NCBI GenBank assembly: GCA_964416425.1
Contig: CAYQEC010000004.1
Coordinates: forward strand, 67,057 to 131,056
DNA from: CAYQEC01 sp964416425
GTDB lineage: Bacteria; Actinomycetota; Acidimicrobiia; Spongiisociales; UBA5794
Direction: 5' to 3'
DNA: 64,000 nt
Part shown: piece by piece, positions 7,878 to 14,774 of the stretch
Layout of the letters: every line of letters starts with the position of its first letter
Numbering within the stretch: position 1 is the first letter of the stretch
Program-made: the position numbers and the translations under genes
Notes under the pieces: model-generated
Told to the model about the DNA's origin: nothing
The model's database searches: none
The model's input: the letters and a program-made list of their open reading frames with translations, nothing else

Positions 7878-9587
7878 ATGAAGAGGGCAGCCATCTACCT
7901 CCGCGTCTCCACCTCGGCCCAAGCCGGCCGGGACAACGAGAAGGAGGGGTACTCGATCCCCGCCCAACGAGAAGCCTGCACCCGCAAAGCTGCAGCCCTC
8001 AACGCCGCCGTCGTCGACGAGTACGTCGACCGCGGGGAGTCCGCCAAGTCGGTCGATCGCCAAGCACTCCAAGAAATGCTGGCACGCATCAAGGCGCTCA
8101 ACGACATCGACTACGTCATCGTGCACAAGGTCGACCGCCTTGCTCGCAGCCTCCACGACGACGTCGAGATTGGCCTGCTCATCCGCAAGGCCGGAGCGAC
8201 GCTCGTCTCGGCCACCGAGAACATCGATGAGACACCCTCCGGCAAGCTGCTCCACGGGATCATGGCCACGATCGCCGAGTTCTACTCAGCCAACCTCGCC
8301 TCCGAGGCCCGCAAGGGAATGCGCCAGAAAGCCATCAGCGGCGGTACCCCATATCGGGCACCCCTCGGTTACCTCAACACCCGGGCCAGGACCGAAGGTC
8401 GCGAGATCCGCTCCGTCGAGATCGACCCCGAACGCGCGCCCCACGTGCGGTGGGCGTTCGACGCCTACGCCAGCGGAGAATGGACCATCCGTGGAATCTG
8501 CGCCGAACTCGGCGAACGAGGATTCCGCGGACACCCCACCCGCAAGGCGAAGGGCAAGCCGCTCAACCCCTCCAACGTGGCCGACATGCTGCACAACCGC
8601 TACTACATCGGCATCGTCACCTGGGATGGCGTCGACTACGAAGGCCGACACGAACCCCTCATCGACCTCGACACCTTCGAGACCGTCCAGCGACTCCTCA
8701 CCGAACGCAACATCAGCGGCGAGAAGACCTCCAAGCACTGGCACTACCTCAAAGGCACCATCTTCTGCGCCACCTGCGGATCACGCCTCAGCATCGCCAA
8801 CGCCACCGGCAACGGTGGCACCTATCAATACGCCTTCTGCCTCGGGCGGCAACGCCGCAACGGCTGCACCCAGCGATACCTCCCGGTCGACCAGGTCGAG
8901 GACAAGGTCGCCGACTACTACCGGATCATCACTCTCGATCCGAGTCGTGTCGATGAGATCCGTCGAGACGTGACCGATCACATCGAGATCACTCGGAGCC
9001 TCAACACCAAAGAAGTAGTCCGTCAGCAGCGCCGCCTGGACAAGCTGCGCGACGAACGCCGAAAGCTGCTCAACGCCCACTACGCCGACGCCATCACCGT
9101 CGATCTCCTCCGAGAAGAGCAGGGTCGTATCACCGCGGAGGAAGCACAGGCTCAAAGGATCCTCGACTCCTGCACGCTGCGATTCGACGAGATCGAACGC
9201 AACCTCGACCAGGCGCTCACTCTCGCTGCCAGCTGCCTGGAGGCCTATGCCCGAGCCACCGACGAGATCCGACGAGCCTTCAACCAGGCGTTCTTCGAGA
9301 AGATCTGGGTCGGCGAAGAGGGCGTCGAAGGTGCCGACCTCAAGCTCCCGTTCGCCCACCTGCTCGCTCACGACCTCATCGAACGGCTCGAACATGAAGC
9401 AGCCGCACTCACCGATCCGACGCTCTCGACCTACCGCCGAGGACTCCCGATCGACAAGACACAGCGACCCCACGGAGCTCTGCGGTGGGAAAACAAGAAC
9501 CGTGACCTTCTATTCGTCGGTCACGGTTCAAACGTGTCGTGTCTGGTGGGCCCGGCAGGACTCGAACCTGCGACCGACGGATTATGA
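7878..9587 (+). CDS. Large serine recombinase (site-specific integrase)
   Basis: 569 residues from the ATG at 7878, chosen because AGAGGA lies just before it; an ATG at 7863 in ATGA overlap with the preceding gene is the alternative. The N-terminal resolvase domain starts AAIYLRVSTSAQ with the nucleophilic Ser at residue 11. The central recombinase domain is followed by a zinc ribbon (FCATCGSRLS...FCLGRQRRNGC, about residues 295-330) and a long coiled coil. Its last 15 codons lie antisense in the tRNA gene at 9544-9620, and its stop codon is formed by the tRNA anticodon loop. That end (PAGLEPATDGL) is not ancestral protein sequence but a product of insertion into the tRNA. Confidence 0.9.
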   Translation: MKRAAIYLRVSTSAQAGRDNEKEGYSIPAQREACTRKAAALNAAVVDEYVDRGESAKSVDRQALQEMLARIKALNDIDYVIVHKVDRLARSLHDDVEIGLLIRKAGATLVSATENIDETPSGKLLHGIMATIAEFYSANLASEARKGMRQKAISGGTPYRAPLGYLNTRARTEGREIRSVEIDPERAPHVRWAFDAYASGEWTIRGICAELGERGFRGHPTRKAKGKPLNPSNVADMLHNRYYIGIVTWDGVDYEGRHEPLIDLDTFETVQRLLTERNISGEKTSKHWHYLKGTIFCATCGSRLSIANATGNGGTYQYAFCLGRQRRNGCTQRYLPVDQVEDKVADYYRIITLDPSRVDEIRRDVTDHIEITRSLNTKEVVRQQRRLDKLRDERRKLLNAHYADAITVDLLREEQGRITAEEAQAQRILDSCTLRFDEIERNLDQALTLAASCLEAYARATDEIRRAFNQAFFEKIWVGEEGVEGADLKLPFAHLLAHDLIERLEHEAAALTDPTLSTYRRGLPIDKTQRPHGALRWENKNRDLLFVGHGSNVSCLVGPAGLEPATDGL

Positions 9588-9620
9588 GTCCGCTGCTCTG
9601 ACCAACTGAGCTACGGGCCC
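9544..9620 (-). tRNA. tRNA with CAT anticodon (elongator Met or lysidine-modified Ile2)
   Basis: A 77-base cloverleaf with encoded CCA. The 5' acceptor GGGCCCG pairs with CGGGCCC. The D arm is GCTC...GAGC, the anticodon stem GCGGA/TCCGT has loop CTCATAA, and the T arm is GCAGG-TTCGAGT-CCTGC. CAT can read AUG or, with lysidine at position 34, AUA. The sequence lacks initiator features. It is the integration target of the adjacent recombinase element. Confidence 0.93.
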
Positions 9621-9805
9621 CGACGGGAGTCTACGGCCTGACGCCGGCGGCGGCCGGGCCTCAACCGGCCGGCCGGGCAACGGCGCCGATCGACGCGAAG
9701 TGCCCCAGCGCTGCCTCGAATCTCGCCAGGGGCCGTTTCGAAGCACTACTCTCTCGACCAGTGGCAGACAAAACGATCAGCCGCGAGACAGGTGAGGGGA
9801 GTCAC

Positions 9806-10258
9806 ATGGATTTGAGCAAGCTCAGCACGAACCACAAGATCGCAGGGGGTGCCGGGATCCTGGCGCTCATCGCGGGGTTCCTACCCTGGTACGGGATCGA
9901 CTTCGGTTTCGGCAGCGTCAGCGAGAACGGATTCGGCAGCGGTTTCTGGGCGTGGTTCGGGATCCTGCTGGCCATCGCCGCGGCCGTGGTCGTGGTGCTC
10001 AAGGCACTCGAGGTCTACGACCTCAAGATCGGCAACCTGGCGGCGGAGCAGATCGGGTTGCTTCTCGGCGCCCTCAGCGTGATCTCCATCCTGCTTCGCC
10101 TCGTCACCGAGACCGACTTCCTCAAGTTCGGCCTCTTCATCGGGCTCATCGCGGCCGTGGGTGTTGCCTACGGCGCCTTCGGGGCCATGAAGGACGCCGG
10201 CTTGGCGATGCCGAACACCGACAGCTTCAAGTCCCCCTCCGGCGGCGGCGACGCCTAG
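9806..10258 (+). CDS. Four-helix membrane protein, unknown function
   Basis: 150 residues starting at ATG 9806, with GAGGGGA seven bases upstream; an earlier ATG at 9761 has no ribosome site. Four hydrophobic segments are visible, at roughly residues 12-30, 45-65, 80-98 and 108-128. A GFGSVSENGFGSGFWAWF loop lies between the first two. The tail is short, polar and Ser/Gly-rich. The pattern resembles small actinobacterial membrane proteins of unknown role. Its TAG stop overlaps the stop of the convergent GNAT gene: the four bases CTAG serve both strands. Confidence 0.7.
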   Translation: MDLSKLSTNHKIAGGAGILALIAGFLPWYGIDFGFGSVSENGFGSGFWAWFGILLAIAAAVVVVLKALEVYDLKIGNLAAEQIGLLLGALSVISILLRLVTETDFLKFGLFIGLIAAVGVAYGAFGAMKDAGLAMPNTDSFKSPSGGGDA

Positions 10259-11010
10259 AACCCCGATGGGGCCCGGCGATACCAGTAGGTGTAGGCCCGG
10301 GTGAAGCCGAGTTCTTCATAGAGTGCGAGAGCCGGGGCGTTGTCCGTCACTACCTGGAGGTAGCTGCGGACGGCGCCTCGCTCGCGTCCCCACCCCAGCA
10401 ACGACTCGGTGAGCCGGCGACCCAGGCCCCGGCGGCGGTGGCTCGGATCGACCGCGATCTCGAACAGCCCCAGCCAGGGACCGTCGCAGACCCCGAGCCC
10501 GACGGCGACGATGGCGTCACCGTCACGGACGGTGGCGAAGCCGGCTGTCGCCTCCACCCCCGACAGGATGCGTTCCCAGGCGGGACGGAGCCGCGGTGTC
10601 ACGTCGAAGAGACCCTCCGCCGCAGCGAGCCACTCGGCGTCGAAGCTGTCGGCAACTGTGGCGCTCCCCACTCCCGCGGGCCCGCCCAGCGGGGCCACCA
10701 TGACGTCAGTCGGGCACTCCAGCGTGAAGCCCAGCTCCACCAACCGCTCGTCGACACCGGCCTCGGTCGCCGGCGTCAACCGCACCACCAAGTCGAGTCC
10801 CCGCGCCGCGAACCAGTCGCGGCAGTGCCGCAGCTTGCCGACGAAAGGCAACGTCGACGCCTGCGCCGGGTACACCGAGTTGCTGCGTCGGGAGAAGCCG
10901 CCGGCGTAGCGGAGCAGCCACCCGTCATACTCCACCGTTTCGAAGGGAGGCCAGGCGCGGAAGGCGACCCGCTCGATCTCACGCACCAGGGCGACGTTCG
11001 GTTCAGGCAT
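10255..11010 (-). CDS. GNAT-family N-acetyltransferase
   Basis: 251 residues. The C-terminal half is a GCN5-related acetyltransferase domain with the acetyl-CoA loop DPSHRRRGLGRRL (R/Q-x-x-G-x-G/A type) and the closing LALYEELGFTRAYTYWYRR. The N-terminal half (WPPFETVEYDGWLLRYAGGFSRRSNSVYP) is typical of the tandem GNAT group in actinobacteria. The acceptor substrate is unknown. It overlaps the thioesterase gene upstream by eight bases and is last of a four-gene minus-strand operon. Confidence 0.85.
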   Translation of the reverse strand: MPEPNVALVREIERVAFRAWPPFETVEYDGWLLRYAGGFSRRSNSVYPAQASTLPFVGKLRHCRDWFAARGLDLVVRLTPATEAGVDERLVELGFTLECPTDVMVAPLGGPAGVGSATVADSFDAEWLAAAEGLFDVTPRLRPAWERILSGVEATAGFATVRDGDAIVAVGLGVCDGPWLGLFEIAVDPSHRRRGLGRRLTESLLGWGRERGAVRSYLQVVTDNAPALALYEELGFTRAYTYWYRRAPSGF

Positions 11011-11416
11011 CGGTCCCGGCCGTCTCCAGCGCCGTCACCAGGGCCGGGGGGATCCGCACCGGGCGGCCCTGACGGTCGATCGTCGCCGCCATCGTCTGCT
11101 GCGTCGCCACAACCTCGTCACTACGCAGGATGCGCTGGGAGAACCGCAGCGACGCCCGGCGCACCTCCGCCACTTCGGTCTCGATGAGCAGCTCGTCCCC
11201 GGCGAACGCCGGGCGCAGGAACCGGCTCTCCAGCTCGGTGACCACGATCCGGATCCCCTCGTCGCGGAGCCCGATCATCCCGAAGCCGGCGACGTCGAGC
11301 AGCTCGACCCTCCCCACCTCGAAGTACTGCACGTACACCGCATGGTTGACGTGGCCGTAGGGGTCGAGCTCGAAGAATCGCACCTTGACCGGGACCCGGG
11401 ACACCATCGGCGCCAA
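11003..11416 (-). CDS. Acyl-CoA thioesterase, 4-hydroxybenzoyl-CoA thioesterase family
   Basis: 137 residues with a single hotdog fold. The family motif is FFELDPYGHVNHAVYVQYFE near residues 14-33, with the catalytic Asp and the HVNHAVY helix. It hydrolyses acyl-CoA to free acid and CoA; related YbgC and FadM proteins act on short or long acyl chains. The exact substrate cannot be inferred. It lies one base downstream of trmL and overlaps the GNAT gene. Confidence 0.87.
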   Translation of the reverse strand: MAPMVSRVPVKVRFFELDPYGHVNHAVYVQYFEVGRVELLDVAGFGMIGLRDEGIRIVVTELESRFLRPAFAGDELLIETEVAEVRRASLRFSQRILRSDEVVATQQTMAATIDRQGRPVRIPPALVTALETAGTDA

Positions 11417-11417
11417 C

Positions 11418-11879
11418 CTACACCCCGGCGAACCCGTGGCGGCGCCAGGCGTCGTACACCGCGATCGCCACCGCGTTGGCCAGGTTGAGGCTGCGCCCTC
11501 CGGGAGCGATCGGGATCCGGACCCGCTCGCTCACCGCCGGATGCCCGAGGATGTCGGCCGGGAGACCCACCGACTCCTTCCCGAACAGCAGCACATCGCC
11601 GGGCTCGATCGGAGCCTCGGTGTAGAGGCGCTCCCCCCGCTGGGTGTAGGCGAAGATCCGGCGACCCGGGAGCGCCGCCAGCAGCGCGGCGAAATCGTCG
11701 TGGTGCACCACGGTGGCGTGCTCCCGGTAGTCGAGACCGGCCCGGCGCACCCGCGCCTCGTCGATCTCGAAGCCCAGCGGGTGGATCAGATGCAGCGTGC
11801 ACCCGGTGTTGACGGTGAGCCGCATGAGATTGCCCGTGTTGGGGGCGATCTCCGGCTCGTGGAGCACCACGTGGAACAT
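11418..11879 (-). CDS. trmL: tRNA (cytidine(34)-2'-O)-methyltransferase
   Basis: 153 residues, full length for the small SPOUT enzyme TrmL (YibK). It methylates the 2'-OH of the wobble base in tRNA-Leu. The start MFHVVLHEPEIAPNTGNLMRL is diagnostic. The trefoil knot cofactor segment is visible as LLFGKESVGLP and VRIPIAPGGRSLNLANAVAI. It is the second gene of the operon 12156 to 10255. Confidence 0.93.
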   Translation of the reverse strand: MFHVVLHEPEIAPNTGNLMRLTVNTGCTLHLIHPLGFEIDEARVRRAGLDYREHATVVHHDDFAALLAALPGRRIFAYTQRGERLYTEAPIEPGDVLLFGKESVGLPADILGHPAVSERVRIPIAPGGRSLNLANAVAIAVYDAWRRHGFAGV

Positions 11880-11922
11880 GGCAGGTGAGGTGGCGTCGAC
11901 CCGGCGCAGTCTCGGGCTTGCC

Positions 11923-12156
11923 TCAGGCTTCGGCCGGTCCGGCGTCGCCCAGCTTCCCCCGCTGCCGCATCTTGGTCACGACTCCGTCCAGGATCTCGGT
12001 GAGCTGCTCGGGTGGAACGTACGGCGCCAGCTTCCGCTCCAGCCGGGCGCGCACCTCGGCCTCCGGGAGGCCCTCCCACTCCTTCATCATCTCCATCGCC
12101 TTCACCACCAGCATGGCCAGGGCCACCAGCAAGGCGAGCATCACCAGGTTCTTCAC
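11923..12156 (-). CDS. Small single-pass membrane protein (77 aa)
   Basis: An N-terminal membrane helix (LVMLALLVALAMLVVKAM) is followed by an amphipathic, charged cytoplasmic part: EWEGLPEAEVRARLERKLAPYVPPEQLTEILDGVVTKM. The charge pattern and coding bias look real. The gene heads the trmL operon, 43 bases upstream of it. No family is recognised. Confidence 0.6.
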   Translation of the reverse strand: MKNLVMLALLVALAMLVVKAMEMMKEWEGLPEAEVRARLERKLAPYVPPEQLTEILDGVVTKMRQRGKLGDAGPAEA

Positions 12157-12258
12157 GTCGTTCCTCCGTCTCTCAGGTGCATCCAGCCTACGCCGCCGCC
12201 ATCCGGCTCCCCCAATCGCTCCTGCCTCCGGCCGGGACGGCGCACGGCCGGGAGGTGA

Positions 12259-12420
12259 ATGACCGTGGGCGCCGTCAGCATCGGTACCTCGGGGTGGTCC
12301 TACAGCGAGCCCGTTTGGAGTCGGATCGGTCGGGGTAGCAACGAAGCGCCAACCATGAACTCACACGGGCAGGGTGCACCCGGGAGAGAACAGGAGGAAT
12401 CGACATGGAGAGCGATCTGA
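12259..12420 (+). pseudogene. 5' scar of a DUF72 gene
   Basis: An ATG directly behind GGGAGGTGA opens a 53-codon frame that begins MTVGAVSIGTSGWSYSEPVW. The run IGTSGWSY followed by a Trp is the hallmark N-terminus of DUF72 (YecE-like) proteins, normally about 250 residues. After residue 20 the frame no longer resembles the family and runs to a stop inside the next gene. The rest of the gene appears to have been deleted. A stress-type promoter (12313-12338) now lies inside it. Confidence 0.6.
12313..12338 (+). promoter_or_regulatory. Putative SigB/SigF-type promoter
   Basis: GTTTGG (12313-12318), a 14-base spacer, then GGGTAG (12333-12338). The general-stress sigma consensus in Gram-positives is roughly GTTTAA-N12-15-GGGTAT. 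The predicted start lies about 60 bases ahead of the small gene at 12405. The spacing equals that of the promoters at 12712, 14679 and 14708. Confidence 0.55.
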
Positions 12421-12608
12421 GTTCGCTCATCGGGAACCTCACCCCGCCCCGGGGAAGGCGCCCCAAGGTGAACACCGGCGACCGGGTGTGCGCTGCCGCC
12501 ACCTGCGCGACCCGCCTCTCCCGCTACAACCGGTCTGATCATTGCTTCCTGCACCAGGCGCCGCGGTTCCCGAGGATGCGTAACGCACCACAGGGGGGAA
12601 TGACCTGA
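12405..12608 (+). CDS. Small putative zinc-binding protein (67 aa)
   Basis: AGGAGG lies nine bases before the ATG. The core reads RVCAAATCATRLSRYNRSDHCFLHQAPRFPR, with C-x4-C-x12-C-x2-H spacing that could bind one zinc. The TRLSRYN centre resembles a recurrent motif in small actinobacterial proteins, some DNA-associated. It overlaps the end of the DUF72 scar and is preceded by a stress-type promoter, so it is probably induced under stress. No function is known. Confidence 0.65.
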   Translation: MESDLSSLIGNLTPPRGRRPKVNTGDRVCAAATCATRLSRYNRSDHCFLHQAPRFPRMRNAPQGGMT

Positions 12609-12711
12609 CGTCCGCCACGGGCGGAAGCACAGCGCCGTCACCGCCGGCCGAAGCAGCATCGCCGTCGACGGCCGGCGCCGGCCCGCCAAGCCGGATTTCC
12701 TACTGAATCAG

Positions 12712-12737
12712 GTTTGAAGCGGGGCGGAATCGGGAAT
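12712..12737 (+). promoter_or_regulatory. Putative SigB/SigF-type promoter
   Basis: GTTTGA (12712-12717), a 14-base spacer, then GGGAAT (12732-12737), one base off GGGTAT. It lies 35 bases ahead of the ATG at 12773, so the predicted leader is about 28 bases. It could alternatively drive a small RNA. Confidence 0.45.
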
Positions 12738-12772
12738 CTGACAGGCCGCGATCAAACGAGGAGAACACGACT

Positions 12773-12871
12773 ATGCGTATTAGGAAACGCGACCCCGTCT
12801 TCGCCGCCGGCGGCGGGCGTCTCGGCGTGGACGCCGGGACCGTGGAACGTCTCCCCGCCTACCGCACATGA
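12773..12871 (+). CDS. Possible 32-residue basic peptide
   Basis: GAGGAG lies seven to eight bases before the ATG, and a stress-type promoter lies just upstream. The frame starts MRIRKRDPVFAAGGG and ends LPAYRT; it is basic at the N-terminus and has no membrane segment. No homologue is recognised. Support comes from signals only, so confidence is low. Confidence 0.3.
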   Translation: MRIRKRDPVFAAGGGRLGVDAGTVERLPAYRT

Positions 12872-12988
12872 CCGGGGGTAGCATCTGAAAGAGGCCCGGT
12901 CGGCCGGTTCGTTCCCCAACATCGCCGATCTCCGGCGGCGACGGATCGTTCCCGGCTCCCGGGTTCCCGAATCGAGAGAGGAAGAACG

Positions 12989-13675
12989 ATGGCCGAGACG
13001 GTCACTTTCGAAGAACCTCCGATAGCCAAGACCCTCTTCGCCTCGTCCAGGCTCGCCTGGCTGTGGCTCGTCGTACGCCTCTGGGTCGGCTGGGAATGGT
13101 TCTCAGCGGGTTGGGGCAAGGTGCTCGGAGGGAACATCACCTGGAAGGTGTGGGACTGGGGCAACGCCGCCTACTCGCTGACCGGATCTGGGAACATCGG
13201 CTGGATCCGATCTGGCACCGTGGTCGCCGCCGACGGCACCGAGACGGTGCGCGGGGTCGGTGACGCCGTCTCCGGGTTCGCATCAGGCGCCATCGCCAGC
13301 GCCCAGGGACCTCATCCGCCCGTCGCCTTCTCCTGGTACGTCGACTTCCTGAAGTGGGTCCAGAACACCGCCTACCCCGTCATCGGGCCGGTGGTGGCCT
13401 TCGCCGAATTCGTGATCGGCTTGGCGCTGATCGTGGGCGCCTTCGTCGGGATCGCCGCCTTCCTCGGCGCCGTCCTCAACTTCTCCTACCTACTGGCAGG
13501 CTCCGCCGGCCTCAACCCGGCCATGATCCTGCTCTCCATCCTCCTTGTGCTCGCCTGGCGCAACGCCGGCTGGCTCGGGCTCGACCGCTGGCTGCTTCCC
13601 CGCCTCGGCGTGCCGTGGCAGCGAGAACGGGAGGTACCGGAACCGGAACCGGAGGTCGCCCCGCCGATGATGTGA
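12989..13675 (+). CDS. DoxX/TQO-like membrane protein
   Basis: 228 residues. The pattern is that of the DoxX or thiosulfate:quinone oxidoreductase large-subunit group. A first helix contains WLWLVVRLWVGWEWFSAGWGKV, followed by a long periplasmic loop (residues 50-110) with KVWDWGN and VSGFASGAI, and then helices at about 120-140, 145-170 and 178-195. The C-terminal tail is charged and Pro/Glu-rich. The role is uncertain: quinone-linked oxidation or redox balance. GAGAGAGGAAG precedes the ATG. Confidence 0.78.
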   Translation: MAETVTFEEPPIAKTLFASSRLAWLWLVVRLWVGWEWFSAGWGKVLGGNITWKVWDWGNAAYSLTGSGNIGWIRSGTVVAADGTETVRGVGDAVSGFASGAIASAQGPHPPVAFSWYVDFLKWVQNTAYPVIGPVVAFAEFVIGLALIVGAFVGIAAFLGAVLNFSYLLAGSAGLNPAMILLSILLVLAWRNAGWLGLDRWLLPRLGVPWQREREVPEPEPEVAPPMM

Positions 13676-13696
13676 GCGGGGTCCCGCCGGCCCCCG

Positions 13697-14638
13697 TCAA
13701 GGAGCAACCGCCTGCTCCATGACGGCGAAGAGGCGGGTCACGTCGTCCGCCCGGCACAACTCGGTGCCGGGCGTCATCGTCGCCGCCGCCCCGGCGGCGA
13801 CGCCGTAGCGGGCGGCCCGGCTCAGCTCGTCCCCGCATGTCAACCTCCAGGAGAGGCCGCCCACCATCGAATCGCCGGCGCCGATGCGGCTCCGGATGGG
13901 GACGGTGGGAGCGGTGATGCGCTCCTCGCCGTCCCGGGTGACGAGCACTGCGCCTCCGGCCCCCAGTGACACCAGCACCGCGGTCAGGTCGGCGTCGCCC
14001 ACGAGTCGGCGGGCTGCCTCCCCGACCTCGGGTTCGGAGCCGTCGGTGACCACACCGATGGCGGCGTACAGCTCCCGGTAGTTCGGCTTCACCAGGAACA
14101 CGCATCCGGTCGCCAGCACCTGCTGCAGCGGCTCCCCGTGGGTGTCGACCACCACCCGGGCGCCCTCGCCGGCCGCGGCCCGGGCCAGATCGGCATAGAA
14201 GCCGGGCGGGACGTCCGGCGGGAGCCCTCCACTGATCACGACCAGGTCCGGCGACCGCTCCACCACGGCGGCGGCGAGCGCCTCGAGCTCGTCACGCCGC
14301 AGCGCCGGGCCCGGCATGCTGAAGCGGAAATGGCGGTCGGAGTCACGTTCGATGACGGCGAAGCACTGCCTGGTCTCCCCCGCCACATCGACCGGGACAT
14401 GGTCGAGACCGGCGGCATCGAGAGCGTCACCCACGATGGCGCCGAAGACCCGGCCGCGGGCCCAGACCGCGGTGGCGGCCCCGCCCAGGATCTGCACGGC
14501 CCGAGCCACGTTGAGGCCACCGCCTCCCGGATCACGGTCGGCATCGCGGCAGCGAATCTTGCGGTCGGGTTCCACCCGGTCGGCAACAGCGGTGGTGTCA
14601 AGAGAGGGATTGGCGGTGATCGTGACCATTCCGGACAT
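13697..14638 (-). CDS. pfkB: PfkB-family phosphofructokinase (hexose kinase)
   Basis: 313 residues from ATG 14638 (AAGGGA upstream); a second ATG lies three codons in. It has the 1-phosphofructokinase/PfkB hexose-kinase pattern: ITANPSLDTTAVADRV at the start, the substrate loop DPGGGGLNVARAVQILGG, VISGGLPPDVPPGFYADL, VKPNYRELYAAIG, and the catalytic RSRIGAGDSMVGG near residue 255. It phosphorylates fructose 6-phosphate or a related sugar phosphate with ATP. It is divergent from the CBS site-2 protease, and each has its own stress-type promoter in the 136-base gap. Tagatose 6-phosphate kinase is an alternative. Confidence 0.87.
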   Translation of the reverse strand: MSGMVTITANPSLDTTAVADRVEPDRKIRCRDADRDPGGGGLNVARAVQILGGAATAVWARGRVFGAIVGDALDAAGLDHVPVDVAGETRQCFAVIERDSDRHFRFSMPGPALRRDELEALAAAVVERSPDLVVISGGLPPDVPPGFYADLARAAAGEGARVVVDTHGEPLQQVLATGCVFLVKPNYRELYAAIGVVTDGSEPEVGEAARRLVGDADLTAVLVSLGAGGAVLVTRDGEERITAPTVPIRSRIGAGDSMVGGLSWRLTCGDELSRAARYGVAAGAAATMTPGTELCRADDVTRLFAVMEQAVAP

Positions 14639-14678
14639 GAGATCGGGTCCCTTCGGTCTGACGGAGAGCATCCGGCTT

Positions 14679-14704
14679 CTACCCATCCGGCCGACGGTGA
14701 AAAC
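14679..14704 (-). promoter_or_regulatory. Putative SigB/SigF-type promoter of pfkB
   Basis: On the minus strand GTTTTC (14704-14699), a 14-base spacer, then GGGTAG (14684-14679). The predicted transcript starts about 35 bases before the pfkB ATG. Its -35 lies three bases from the -35 of the opposite promoter. Confidence 0.6.
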
Positions 14705-14707
14705 CCG

Positions 14708-14733
14708 GTTTGATTTCGCGAGCGAATGGGTAG
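14708..14733 (+). promoter_or_regulatory. Putative SigB/SigF-type promoter of the CBS site-2 protease
   Basis: GTTTGA (14708-14713), a 14-base spacer, then GGGTAG (14728-14733), about 41 bases before the ATG at 14775. It is back to back with the pfkB promoter. Confidence 0.6.
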
Positions 14734-14774
14734 CGAACCGGCAACATAGCCACGCACGGGATGGTGTGCAGATC

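Larger units (their letters stand above)
6464..9543. mobile_element. Small integrated element: MTase remnant, XRE/ImmA pair, serine recombinase
   Basis: The segment between the hairpin at 6360-6407 and the tRNA(CAT) gene holds only mobile-element functions: a decayed DNA methyltransferase, a phage-type repressor, an ImmA-like protease and a large serine recombinase transcribed toward the tRNA 3' end. The right boundary at the tRNA is sharp. The left boundary is an estimate, since no second copy of the tRNA 3' end was found near 6400. No structural, transfer or replication genes remain, so it is probably a reduced prophage or ICE. Confidence 0.55.
12609..12988. other. 380-base gap with promoter and possible mini-gene
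   Basis: No recognisable protein family lies between the zinc-protein gene and the DoxX-like gene. What can be seen is a stress-type promoter (12712-12737) and a 32-codon frame behind a ribosome site (12773-12871). The last 110 bases show only a possible GGGTAG (12876-12881) without a -35 partner. Confidence 0.4.

Noticed and set aside
12876..12881. GGGTAG as a stress promoter of the DoxX-like gene
   Set aside because: No GTTT-like -35 lies at the required distance.
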